A stretch of 64,000 bases of DNA from an uncultured Flavobacteriaceae bacterium (GTDB lineage: Bacteria; Bacteroidota; Bacteroidia; Flavobacteriales; Flavobacteriaceae), in contig CANKZG010000001.1 in the NCBI GenBank assembly GCA_947488435.1, forward strand, positions 372,001 to 436,000. The letters are read 5' to 3'. Both the position numbers and the translations under genes were made by a program. The notes under the pieces are model-generated. The model did no database searches and was not told where the DNA came from. It saw only the letters and a list, made by a program, of their open reading frames with translations. Shown here in pieces: positions 17,884-26,236 of this stretch. The stretch's first letter is position 1. Each line of letters opens with the position of its first letter.

Positions 17884-18447
17884 TTACTTGTTCTTCCATC
17901 GAAACGTTTCCATGATTTTTCGAATATCCTCTTGCAAATATGCCGCAGCAGGAAGGATAGAATCGTAATTAGGTTTGGCATAAAAATAAAGTGATCCGGT
18001 AACAAAATGATGAATGCTGTCTGTTACGTAAAACTGGGATTGACTGGCAGCATCTCCAATTACTTCATAATACATTCCGTACACCTTATCTTCTGAATTA
18101 ACAAAAGGTTGTTCTAAAATATCATCAGCCTTAATAGCATGTTCAAATGATAGTTTTTGGGCATCTGAAAGTAATTTGTTTAGATTATTATTTATCGCCT
18201 TATAGGTAATAAATAAAGTCCCTTTAACGCCTGGATAGTTTAACTCGAAAGAGCATTCTTTTACATTTTCTATCCTTGCCAATTGATTATATCTAAACGT
18301 GTACATACAATCTAATTCTAACTGTTTAGAAGCTGTCGCAGGATACTCTAAGCGCAGAGCAGCATTTGGTTTAGGCAATACATCTTCTTTACAGCCCAGC
18401 ACAAAAAGACAGCACAACAAAAGGATATTACATTTATTTAGTTCCAT
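17884..18447 (-). CDS. gldD: Gliding motility lipoprotein GldD
   Basis: A 187-residue lipoprotein (lipobox FVLGC, Cys at about 19) matching GldD, with PKPNAALRLEYP just after the anchor and a conserved C-terminal region ending IRKIMETFRWKN. GldD is required for gliding in Flavobacterium johnsoniae and is linked to the type IX secretion/gliding apparatus; its exact role is not known. It overlaps the end of gldE by 14 bp, the same arrangement as in other flavobacteria, which supports the name. Confidence 0.9.
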   Translation of the reverse strand: MELNKCNILLLCCLFVLGCKEDVLPKPNAALRLEYPATASKQLELDCMYTFRYNQLARIENVKECSFELNYPGVKGTLFITYKAINNNLNKLLSDAQKLSFEHAIKADDILEQPFVNSEDKVYGMYYEVIGDAASQSQFYVTDSIHHFVTGSLYFYAKPNYDSILPAAAYLQEDIRKIMETFRWKNK

Positions 18448-19762
18448 TAGGTAAGGTAACTTTTATTCGTTTTAATCTTTTTTTATCCAAACTTTCTACT
18501 ACAAATTGAAATTCTTTAAAAAGCACTTTCTCTCCAATTTTTGGAAAACTTCCTGCTATTTCCAAGACAAAACCAGCTATGGTTTCTGATTCTCCTTTTT
18601 TCTCTTCAAAATCTTCATCTTCCACTTTAACTACCCGATAGAAATCCCTTAGCGCTGTTTTTCCATCAAATACGTAATTGTATTCATCTAGTTTAGAATA
18701 TATGAGGTCATCATCATCAAACTCATCGCTAATATCACCCACAATTTCCTCAATAATATCTTCAAGCGTAACAATTCCAGAGGTTCCGCCATATTCATCA
18801 ACCACCACGGCAAGATGATTTTTCTTTTCTTGAAATTCTGAAAGCAAATCATCTAGCTTTTTATTTTCAGGTACAAAATACGGTTCTCGAATTAAGCTGG
18901 TCCAATTAAATGTTTTTCGGTCAATATAGGGCAATAGATCCTTTACATATAGCACCCCTGAAACATGATCTACATTTTCAGCAAAAACCGGAATTCGGGA
19001 ATACCCACTATCCATAATTTCAGATAAAACTTCAGTAAATTTCAGTTCTTCATTTAAGGCAAATATATCGATACGCGGGCGCATCACTTGCTTAGTATCT
19101 GTATTTCCAAAAGAAACAATTCCTTCCAATATTTTCTGTTCTTCCTTTGTGGTATCACTTTCAGAAGTAAGCTCTAAAGCTTGTGAAAGGTGATCCACAC
19201 TTAAATTAGACTTCTGTTTTCCTAATTTATGATACAAAAACAAGGTGACAGAACGCATAGGAGTGCTTATTGGCGTAAAAAGAATATCCAGTAGTCGGAT
19301 TGGGTAAGCCATAAAGTGAGAAAAACTATGCTTGTTTCTATTGGCATAGATTTTAGGAACAATCTCTCCAAACATTAAAATCAAAAAAGTTGCAACTCCA
19401 ACTTCTAAAACAAAGCGAATGGAAATAAAATCTAAAACGATGTAATTGATGTTTGCAAAAATGGTATCTCCAATAGTTTTAAAAAGTAAAACTATTCCAA
19501 TATTAATCATATTGTTTGCGATCAAGATTGTAGCTAGCAATTTCTTGGGGCGATTCAAGAGTTTAACAACAATTGTTCCAGTAGCTGTTTTTTTCTCTCC
19601 AATTGCGTTAAGATCTGTTCCTGAAAGTCCAAAAAAGGCCACCTCTGCTCCTGAAATTAATGCTGAACAACAAAGCAAAACTATAAGTACTATTGTATTA
19701 ATAGCTAATACTCCATCGAAGTGGACAGTAGATAAAAGTAAACTAAGGGGGTCAGGGTCCAA
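18434..19762 (-). CDS. gldE: GldE, CNNM/CBS-domain gliding-associated membrane protein
   Basis: A 442-residue protein. The N-terminal CNNM/DUF21 domain (about 15-190) has three to four membrane segments and the signature ALISGAEVAFFGLS. A CBS pair follows (about 205-330; MRPRIDIFALNE and VVDEYGGTSGIVTLEDIIEEIVGDI), then a CorC/HlyC C-terminal domain (about 345-435). Relatives act in Mg/Co efflux or membrane-ion sensing. In flavobacteria the protein next to gldD is GldE, whose overexpression can compensate partial gldD defects. It is co-transcribed with ssb upstream (19-bp gap). Confidence 0.9.
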   Translation of the reverse strand: MDPDPLSLLLSTVHFDGVLAINTIVLIVLLCCSALISGAEVAFFGLSGTDLNAIGEKKTATGTIVVKLLNRPKKLLATILIANNMINIGIVLLFKTIGDTIFANINYIVLDFISIRFVLEVGVATFLILMFGEIVPKIYANRNKHSFSHFMAYPIRLLDILFTPISTPMRSVTLFLYHKLGKQKSNLSVDHLSQALELTSESDTTKEEQKILEGIVSFGNTDTKQVMRPRIDIFALNEELKFTEVLSEIMDSGYSRIPVFAENVDHVSGVLYVKDLLPYIDRKTFNWTSLIREPYFVPENKKLDDLLSEFQEKKNHLAVVVDEYGGTSGIVTLEDIIEEIVGDISDEFDDDDLIYSKLDEYNYVFDGKTALRDFYRVVKVEDEDFEEKKGESETIAGFVLEIAGSFPKIGEKVLFKEFQFVVESLDKKRLKRIKVTLPNGTK

Positions 19763-19781
19763 TAGTTATAATTTAATTTGT

Positions 19782-20249
19782 CTAGAATGGTAAATCATCT
19801 TCCTGTTCAGGCTCATTTGCAACCTGCGTTTCATTTCCCGTACTTATGTTAGTCGGTGCTTGTTCATGAGATACATTCGCCGCTTTAGGTTGGGCATTCG
19901 CCAAACTTTCACTTTTAGTTGAAAGAAAGGTGAAATCCTGAACATGTACTTCCGTAGTATAACGCGTAGCACCATCTTCCCCTTGCCATTGTCTATTTTT
20001 CAATCTTCCTTCAACATAAATTTTATCTCCTTTATTGAGGTATTTTTCACACACCTCTGCCGCTTTATTTCGTACGACTATATTGTGCCAATCTGTATTG
20101 GTTACTTTCTCTCCGGTTTGCCTATTGGTATAGGTTTCATTTGTTGCAAGTGGAAACCTTCCAACACAGTTTCCCCCCTCAAAATAATGCATCTTTATTT
20201 CATCTCCTAAATGCCCAATCAGCATTACTTTGTTTAACGTTCCACTCAT
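19782..20249 (-). CDS. ssb: Single-stranded DNA-binding protein
   Basis: A 155-residue SSB. The OB-fold (about 1-105) has KVMLIGHLGDEI, TDWHNIVVRNKAAEVCEKYL and KGDKIYVEGRLKNRQW. A disordered Asn/Gln/Glu-rich linker then leads to the acidic tip EQEDDLPF, the peptide that recruits replication and repair partners. It sits between mutY and gldE, the conserved flavobacterial order. Whether it is the main SSB or an accessory copy cannot be told from this window. Confidence 0.95.
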   Translation of the reverse strand: MSGTLNKVMLIGHLGDEIKMHYFEGGNCVGRFPLATNETYTNRQTGEKVTNTDWHNIVVRNKAAEVCEKYLNKGDKIYVEGRLKNRQWQGEDGATRYTTEVHVQDFTFLSTKSESLANAQPKAANVSHEQAPTNISTGNETQVANEPEQEDDLPF

Positions 20250-20274
20250 AATAATTGTCTAATAGTCAAAAGTA

Positions 20275-21312
20275 CTAAAATTTAAATGTTTTTATAAAAT
20301 CTGCGATTAAAACTGGAACCGGATAGGCATTTAATTCGGAAATAGAAACGCCCGAAGATAACTCCGTATTTAACGATACGATCCAAAATTTGGTGTATAA
20401 ATGCTGATGAGATAGCTTGTGTATAATTTCTTTAGACTGGTATTCCTCTACTTTGGTAATATTTTGGTACAACGATTCCTTTTTTAGTATCTTGATTATG
20501 CTATCCAGACCAGTAGATGATTCTGTTTCTATTAAAGGAAATTCATATAAATTTTGCCAAATTCCTTTTGCCTTCCTCTGCTGCAGTAACGCTTTTTTAT
20601 TCTGATCCTTAACTACGATATAGTTAAAGTAGCGCTTACGTATTTTTGTTTTATTAATCTTAATAGGTAATTCACTTGTTCTTCCTTTTTGCAAGGCTAC
20701 ACAGCTCTCATTAATTGGACAGTGTAAGCAATACGGTTTTTTGGGCGCACATTGAATCGCTCCAAATTCCATAATCCCCTGATTGTAATCTCTAATTTGC
20801 GCAACATGCATTACTTCATGTGCCAGTTTTTTGAAGTATTTTATTCCTGCTGTGCTATTAATTGGGAGGTCTACACCAAAATAGCGAGCCAAAACCCGAT
20901 ACACATTTCCATCTACTACGGGTTGTGCTTCATTAAAACAAATGGAGGCAATAGCACTTGCGGTATAATCTCCAATACCTTTTAGTTTTATCAGTTCTTT
21001 GTATGAGCCAGGAAACTCCCCCTGATAATCATTCACGACAATTTTAGCAGTAGTATGTAAATTTCTTGCGCGGGAATAATATCCTAAACCTTGCCATAAT
21101 TTTAAGATTTTTTCTTCCGAAGCGTTAGCCAGTTCATAAACCGTTGGAAAATGTTCAATAAACTTCAAGTAATATGGGATTCCTTGTGCAACTCTGGTTT
21201 GCTGTAACATAATTTCTGAAAGCCAAATTTTATAGGGATCGGAAGTACTTCGCCACGGAAGTTCCCGTTTATTTTTAGCATACCACAGTAAGATTTTTTC
21301 AGAAAAAGACAT
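20275..21312 (-). CDS. mutY: A/G-specific adenine DNA glycosylase
   Basis: A 345-residue base-excision enzyme that removes adenine opposite 8-oxoguanine. The helix-hairpin-helix is LKGIGDYTASA (about 110-120), followed by catalytic Asp134 in VVDGNVYRV; the second catalytic acid is Glu33 (SEIMLQQT). The [4Fe-4S] cluster ligands Cys188, Cys195, Cys198 and Cys204 show the canonical 6-2-5 spacing. The C-terminal third is the NUDIX-like domain that reads 8-oxoguanine. It is the first gene of the mutY-ssb-gldE-gldD operon, and its start lies 127 bp from the divergent HU gene. Confidence 0.97.
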   Translation of the reverse strand: MSFSEKILLWYAKNKRELPWRSTSDPYKIWLSEIMLQQTRVAQGIPYYLKFIEHFPTVYELANASEEKILKLWQGLGYYSRARNLHTTAKIVVNDYQGEFPGSYKELIKLKGIGDYTASAIASICFNEAQPVVDGNVYRVLARYFGVDLPINSTAGIKYFKKLAHEVMHVAQIRDYNQGIMEFGAIQCAPKKPYCLHCPINESCVALQKGRTSELPIKINKTKIRKRYFNYIVVKDQNKKALLQQRKAKGIWQNLYEFPLIETESSTGLDSIIKILKKESLYQNITKVEEYQSKEIIHKLSHQHLYTKFWIVSLNTELSSGVSISELNAYPVPVLIADFIKTFKF

Positions 21313-21393
21313 TCAAAAAATACTAAAGGGTAAAAGTATGTGTTTATATTCCTAAAATTAAGTTCTTTAGAAGAAAAAATTGAATTTAATTTA

Positions 21394-21401
21394 TATATTT
21401 G
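21394..21401 (+). promoter_or_regulatory. Candidate -7 element of the HU promoter
   Basis: TATATTTG fits the Bacteroidota consensus TAnnTTTG exactly and lies 38 bp before the HU start codon. The -33 TTG is not at a standard distance, and the region is very AT-rich, so the match could be partly chance. Confidence 0.45.
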
Positions 21402-21439
21402 CAAGCCTTAAAATTAAACTTATTCAATAATTATTTAAA

Positions 21440-21730
21440 ATGACGAAAGCGGACATCGTAACAAAGATCTCGGAAAAATTAGGAATTGAAAAAGGTGACG
21501 TACAAGCTACGGTTGAATCCTTTATGGAAGAGGTGAAGAATTCTTTGGAAAATGGAGATAATGTATATCTGAGAGGATTTGGCAGCTTTATTATAAAAAC
21601 TAGAGCGGAAAAAACTGGAAGAAATATTTCCAAAAATACCACCATAAAAATTCCTGCTCACAATATTCCAGCATTTAAACCTGCAAAGGTTTTTGTAGAA
21701 GGCGTTAAAAGTAACGTGCAGGTAAAATAA
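21440..21730 (+). CDS. HU/IHF-family DNA-bending protein
   Basis: A 96-residue histone-like protein. The two-helix dimer base is MTKADIVTKISEKLG and following, the arm carries GDNVYLRGFGSFIIKTR and the DNA-intercalating tip is around NTTIKIPAHNIPAFKPAK, where the conserved Pro is kept. Length and pattern fit HU or one IHF subunit; the sequence alone does not separate them. It is transcribed rightward and is followed after 26 bp by a tiny basic gene and then rng, probably one transcript. Confidence 0.95.
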   Translation: MTKADIVTKISEKLGIEKGDVQATVESFMEEVKNSLENGDNVYLRGFGSFIIKTRAEKTGRNISKNTTIKIPAHNIPAFKPAKVFVEGVKSNVQVK

Positions 21731-21756
21731 AATACTAATCAAAAAAAAACAATCTT

Positions 21757-21846
21757 ATGCCGAGTGGTAAGAAAAGAAAAAGACATAAGGTAGCTACTCA
21801 TAAGCGCAAGAAGCGCAGGAGAGCTAACCGACACAAGAAAAAGTAG
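21757..21846 (+). CDS. 29-residue highly basic protein (possible Bacteroidota-specific ribosome component)
   Basis: An ATG-to-TAG frame of 30 codons. The product starts MPSGKKRKRHKVATHKRK and contains 18 Lys/Arg and 4 His residues; only four residues are hydrophobic. Size and composition resemble tiny ribosomal proteins such as bTHX and bL36. From memory, near-identical short frames occur between an HU gene and rng in many Bacteroidota, which argues that it is translated. It is not bTHX by sequence. A role in ribosome structure or RNA binding is inference; a nucleic-acid-neutralising peptide is the alternative. Confidence 0.75.
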   Translation: MPSGKKRKRHKVATHKRKKRRRANRHKKK

Positions 21847-22004
21847 TTGTTTAACTACTTTTTCCATTTTTTACGTTCATTGACATAGAAATCTATAGAG
21901 ATTTTCGCAGGTTAGTAAATTAACCTGTTTCGATAAATTGTTTAACCATTCGTCCTAATAGTTTTTTGATATTATACTATTGGACTGAATATAAATTAAA
22001 TCAG

Positions 22005-23552
22005 GTGAATAGAGAATTGATCGTAAGATCTGGTTCTTCTGCAGTTGATTTTGCCTTACTTAAAGATGGAAAGCTCATTGAGCTTCATAAAGAGGAAGAT
22101 AAAAATAACTTTTCCGTTGGTGATATTCTAATTGCCAAAGTACGTAAGCCGGTGACTGGCTTAAATGCTGCTTTTGTGAATGTAGGTTATGAAAAAGATG
22201 CTTTTTTGCATTATCATGATTTAGGTCCACAATTATCTTCATTATTGAAGTTTGTTAAGATGGTGAGCACAGGAAAGCTTAGAGATTATTCTTTAAAAGA
22301 CTTTCCCTTTGAAAAAGATATTGATAAAAATGGTAGCATTAACGATGTTATCAAGGCCAATCAATCCTTATTGGTACAAATTGTAAAAGAACCAATTTCT
22401 ACCAAAGGTCCAAGAATTAGCTCGGAACTTTCCATAGCCGGGCGATATTTGGTTATGGTTCCTTTTTCTGATCGCGTTTCCGTTTCGCAAAAAATTGGAA
22501 GTAAAGAAGAAAAGGACCGACTAAAGATTCTTATAAAAAGTATCAAACCTAAAGGTTTTGGTGTTATTATAAGAACTGTGGCCGAGGGCAAAAAAGTTGC
22601 AGAACTAGATAAAGACTTACAAAATTTGATGACCAAATGGTCAGCAATGTGTAAAAAATTGTATAAAGCACCGCATCCGTCAAAAGTACTTGTAGAACTT
22701 AACAGAGCATCTTCCATTTTAAGAGATGTATTTAATGATTCTTTTACAGGTATTCAAGTGGATGATGAAACGCTTTATGATCAAATCAAAGATTATGTGC
22801 ATGAAATTGCACCTGCAAAAGAATCCATTGTAAAATTATACAGTGCCTCAGTACCTATTTTTGAAAAATTTGGAATTGAACGCCAAATAAAAACCTCTTT
22901 TGGTCGCACAGCCTCCATGAGTAAAGGTGCTTATTTAGTGATAGAACATACCGAAGCGCTACATGTTATTGATGTAAATAGCGGGAATCGTTCTAACAAA
23001 GCCAAAAATCAAGAGGATACAGCCTTAGAAGTTAATCTATTGGCTGCCTCTGAAATTGCACGACAACTGCGACTTCGAGATATGGGAGGGATAATTGTTG
23101 TTGATTTTATTGACATGGGTAAATCTGAGCATCGTAGAAAACTTTTTGATCATCTTCGAGATGAAATGAAAGAAGATCGAGCCAAACACAAAATATTACC
23201 CCCAAGTAAGTTTGGACTCATACAGATTACACGACAACGGGTAAGACCAGAAATGAATATTAAAACTAGTGAAGCAAATCCGAATGATAGTAGTCAGGAA
23301 GTTGAAGCTCCAATCGTTTTAATTGATAAAATAAATGCAGATCTGGAAAAACTTTTAAAAGGTCCGGCAAGTGATAATGGAATTATATTAAACATACATC
23401 CATTTATTGCAGCTTACCTAAACAAAGGCTTCCCATCCATACGTCAAAAATGGTTCTTAGAGCATAAAAAACGAATTAAAATTCAACCCAGAGATGCTTA
23501 CACGTATCTCGAATATCGTTTTAAAGATAAAGATGGTAAAACCATTTATTAA
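22005..23552 (+). CDS. rng: Ribonuclease G/E family endoribonuclease
   Basis: A 515-residue enzyme. The S1-like RNA-binding region (about 30-110) has VGDILIAKVRKPVTGLNAAFVNVG, and the catalytic core has VIDVNSGN and VVDFIDM, the two Asp-bearing motifs that hold the catalytic Mg (equivalents of Asp303 and Asp346 in E. coli RNase E). The protein lacks the long C-terminal scaffold of RNase E and so is closer to RNase G in build. I start it at GTG, giving VNRELIVRSG, which matches family N termini; the longer frame uses TTG and adds 13 residues that look unrelated. It follows the HU gene and the 29-residue gene and ends in a strong terminator. Confidence 0.95.
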   Translation: MNRELIVRSGSSAVDFALLKDGKLIELHKEEDKNNFSVGDILIAKVRKPVTGLNAAFVNVGYEKDAFLHYHDLGPQLSSLLKFVKMVSTGKLRDYSLKDFPFEKDIDKNGSINDVIKANQSLLVQIVKEPISTKGPRISSELSIAGRYLVMVPFSDRVSVSQKIGSKEEKDRLKILIKSIKPKGFGVIIRTVAEGKKVAELDKDLQNLMTKWSAMCKKLYKAPHPSKVLVELNRASSILRDVFNDSFTGIQVDDETLYDQIKDYVHEIAPAKESIVKLYSASVPIFEKFGIERQIKTSFGRTASMSKGAYLVIEHTEALHVIDVNSGNRSNKAKNQEDTALEVNLLAASEIARQLRLRDMGGIIVVDFIDMGKSEHRRKLFDHLRDEMKEDRAKHKILPPSKFGLIQITRQRVRPEMNIKTSEANPNDSSQEVEAPIVLIDKINADLEKLLKGPASDNGIILNIHPFIAAYLNKGFPSIRQKWFLEHKKRIKIQPRDAYTYLEYRFKDKDGKTIY

Positions 23553-23557
23553 TCTAC

Positions 23558-23592
23558 AAAAGCGACCTTGGAAACAGGGTCGCTTTTTTTAT
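23558..23592 (+). terminator. Terminator of rng
   Basis: The perfect 8-bp stem AAGCGACC/GGTCGCTT with a 10-nt loop is followed by T6 on the plus strand, starting about six bases after the rng stop. Confidence 0.9.
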
Positions 23593-23639
23593 TTAAGCGA
23601 TCGAGAGTTTAAACCGACAATCTTTTTTAATTTTAAACC

Positions 23640-24116
23640 GTGAATTCTAAATCTTACTATAGTTTTACTGAAGCATTAAAACGGATGGAGCGATATTGTG
23701 CGTATCAAGAACGCTGTCACAAAGAAGTACAACAAAAGCTTCGAGAAATGCGCATGATCCCAGAAGCAATTGATAAAATCATGGTACATCTTGTACAAAA
23801 TAATTACCTTAATGAGGAACGTTTTGCCCGCAGTTTCGCAAGAGGAAAATTTAATGTAAAAAAGTGGGGGAAAAAAAGAATTATAAATGAGTTAAAGCAA
23901 CGTGATATATCTCCTTACAATATTAAAAGTGCTTTAAACGAAATAGACCCGCAAAGTTATCAAGAGACATTAAATCACCTCGCTTTAAAACGGGTTAATG
24001 AAATTAAAGAAACTTCACTTCAAAAACGCCGAAAAAAATTAGCAGATTACTTACTCTACAGAGGTTGGGAAAGTGAGCTTGTATATGCAAAAGTGATGGA
24101 GTTAGTTAAAAGTTAA
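23640..24116 (+). CDS. recX: RecX-family regulator of RecA
   Basis: A 158-residue, all-helical protein with the three RecX repeats. The first is ALKRMERYCAYQERCHKEVQQKL, the second YLNEERFARSFARGKF, and the third ends RKKLADYLLYRGWESELVYAKV. RecX binds in the RecA filament groove and limits strand exchange. Start codon is GTG; no ATG lies further upstream in frame within the terminator. recA is not adjacent, as is usual in this phylum. Its stop lies 2 bp from that of the convergent cupin gene, and no terminator is visible between them. Confidence 0.9.
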   Translation: MNSKSYYSFTEALKRMERYCAYQERCHKEVQQKLREMRMIPEAIDKIMVHLVQNNYLNEERFARSFARGKFNVKKWGKKRIINELKQRDISPYNIKSALNEIDPQSYQETLNHLALKRVNEIKETSLQKRRKKLADYLLYRGWESELVYAKVMELVKS

Positions 24117-24118
24117 AA

Positions 24119-24997
24119 CTACTTCTTATTTGACGAAACAAAAGCTAAGTTAGTTTTATAGATGGCGCGTTCATTTTTCCAATCAATCCATTTTTGCCCC
24201 CTTATTCTTCGCATCAAGTTATCAAAGTATCGCATAATCAAAACATTGTAAACGGCTTTTCCCAAATTCTTAGGGTTTCTTGCAATTGCTCGTAAACTCA
24301 TCGAAAAACCAGGAGTTAAATAACGCATATAATGCCAGTATCCTTCTGGCATATACAATACTTCGCCATGATTTAAATAGGTCTTAAAACCTTGCACATT
24401 TTTAAGTGCCGGCCATTTTTCAAAATCCGGCTTAGCAAAGTCTATACTCTCGTGAGTTATTAAAGAATGTGGTACTTTATAGAGAAATTTATTTTCGGTT
24501 TGGGGAAAGAGGATACATTCTTTTTTACCTGCAAAATGAAAATGAAAAATGTTCGCCAAATCAATATCATAGTGCATAAATGTATAGGAGTTTTTTCCCC
24601 CAAAAAAAAGCATCGGTAATTGCTTCATCAATCGCAATCCAAAATCCGGATAACTAAAATCTTTCTGTAGCTGTGGCACTTCTTTTAAAATGTTCCAAAG
24701 AAAGATTCGATAACGAGTGGGTTGATTTTTAAGAAGATCAATATACTCCGACATTTGCATTTTCGCATGAGGCTCATTAAAACCGTCCTCATGATGCACT
24801 GGACGATCGTCGTATAACGGAACAATCTTGTTTCCTGCTACCTGTTTTATATAGTCCAGGTCCCATTTTGAAAAAGCAGGCCAATCTTCAATCATATTTT
24901 CTATAACCACGGGTTTTTGTGGTTTAAAATACAATTGCATAAAATCTTCCTTCGTAATGCTTTTTACGCGAGGTATGTCCTGTAAGTTCAATTGCAA
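24119..24997 (-). CDS. Cupin-like (JmjC-type) 2-oxoglutarate/iron oxygenase
   Basis: A 292-residue protein of the cupin_8/JmjC-related family. The iron-binding triad is visible: His142-x-Asp144 (MHYDIDLAN) and His222 (GYWHYMRYL). Lys158-159 and the FHFHFAGKKECILFP stretch fit the 2-oxoglutarate pocket of these hydroxylases. Bacterial members are expected to hydroxylate protein side chains, including ribosomal proteins in known cases, or small molecules; the substrate here is unknown. There is no signal peptide. It is transcribed alone between recX (convergent) and bioB upstream (81-bp gap), with which it might share a transcript. Confidence 0.85.
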   Translation of the reverse strand: MQLNLQDIPRVKSITKEDFMQLYFKPQKPVVIENMIEDWPAFSKWDLDYIKQVAGNKIVPLYDDRPVHHEDGFNEPHAKMQMSEYIDLLKNQPTRYRIFLWNILKEVPQLQKDFSYPDFGLRLMKQLPMLFFGGKNSYTFMHYDIDLANIFHFHFAGKKECILFPQTENKFLYKVPHSLITHESIDFAKPDFEKWPALKNVQGFKTYLNHGEVLYMPEGYWHYMRYLTPGFSMSLRAIARNPKNLGKAVYNVLIMRYFDNLMRRIRGQKWIDWKNERAIYKTNLAFVSSNKK

Positions 24998-25078
24998 TTT
25001 GGTGCGTTTATATTTCCAAATTTAAAAAAACTTAACCATAAAGTTACATTATTATAATAGGCATTGTTGCACGAGGTA

Positions 25079-26161
25079 CTATGCCTTGGCTTTTGCAGTC
25101 TCATTACGCTCTATGGTATGCTTTGGCCTAGTCCATTTTGGTTTTTCCCCCAAAGCTCCATATTGTGAATCTTTCGCTTCCACCGTATCTGGTTGCATAG
25201 CTTTTACAAAAGGTTTTTGTGGCGTCAATCCTAATAATTCGAACATTTTCATGTCTTCATTTACATCAGGATTTGGAGTGGTCAGTAATTTATCTCCCGC
25301 AAAAATAGAATTTGCACCTGCAAAAAAGCACAAAGCTTGCCCTTCTCTACTCATCTCTGTTCTTCCGGCTGACAATCGCACCTGAGTCTTAGGCATAATT
25401 ATTCTGGTGGTTGCCACCATTCGAATCATATCCCAAATTGCTACAGGCTCCATGTCTTCCATAGGAGTACCTTCTATCGCGACTAATGCATTTATTGGAA
25501 CCGATTCAGGTTGTGGGTCTAAGGTAGCCAATGCGACCAGCATTCCAGCCCTATCTTCCAATGCTTCTCCCATACCTATAATACCGCCACTGCAAACAGT
25601 GACATTACTCTTGCGAACGTTATCAATAGTTTCCAATCGATCTTCGAAGGCACGAGTAGAAATTACATCTTTATAATAGTCTTCAGAAGTATCGAGATTA
25701 TGATTATAAGCATATAACCCCGCTTCTGCCAATCGTTTTGCCTGTTGTTCTGTGAGCATTCCGAGCGTACAACACACTTCCATATCCAATTTATTGATCG
25801 TTCGTACCATTTCAAGCACTTGATCAAATTCTGGTCCATCTTTCACATTTCTCCATGCCGCACCCATACACACTCTAGAGCTTCCTGAAGCTTTAGCACG
25901 TAAAGCTTGAGCTTTAACATGAGGAACACTCATCAAATCATTCCCTTCAATATCGGTATGGTAACGTGCAGCCTGTGGGCAATAACCGCAATCTTCAGGA
26001 CAGCCTCCTGTTTTAATGGAAAGCAAAGTAGACACCTGAACGGTGTTCGGATCGTGGTATTTACGATGAATAGTTGCTGCATCATACAGCAACTCCATTA
26101 ACGGTTTGTTATAAATAGCTAAGACTTCTTCTGATGTCCAATTGTGTTTTGTTTCGCTCAT
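25079..26161 (-). CDS. bioB: Biotin synthase
   Basis: A 360-residue radical-SAM enzyme that inserts sulfur into dethiobiotin. The radical SAM cluster ligands are Cys54, Cys58 and Cys61 (GGCPEDCGYCPQ). The [2Fe-2S] region includes Cys of SRVCMGAAW and of VCCTLGML, and the conserved Arg is in VRLSAGR. I chose the ATG giving MSETKHNWTSEEV; the longer frame adds 15 hydrophobic residues not typical of BioB. The other biotin genes of the window (bioA, bioD, bioF) lie 12-17 kb away, so the pathway is split. Confidence 0.97.
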   Translation of the reverse strand: MSETKHNWTSEEVLAIYNKPLMELLYDAATIHRKYHDPNTVQVSTLLSIKTGGCPEDCGYCPQAARYHTDIEGNDLMSVPHVKAQALRAKASGSSRVCMGAAWRNVKDGPEFDQVLEMVRTINKLDMEVCCTLGMLTEQQAKRLAEAGLYAYNHNLDTSEDYYKDVISTRAFEDRLETIDNVRKSNVTVCSGGIIGMGEALEDRAGMLVALATLDPQPESVPINALVAIEGTPMEDMEPVAIWDMIRMVATTRIIMPKTQVRLSAGRTEMSREGQALCFFAGANSIFAGDKLLTTPNPDVNEDMKMFELLGLTPQKPFVKAMQPDTVEAKDSQYGALGEKPKWTRPKHTIERNETAKAKA

Positions 26162-26236
26162 AAATACTGACTCCTTTGAGATGCCAAAAATACTAAATAA
26201 ATACAAAAGAGACCTACAGTATATGTTTTCAGAAAC

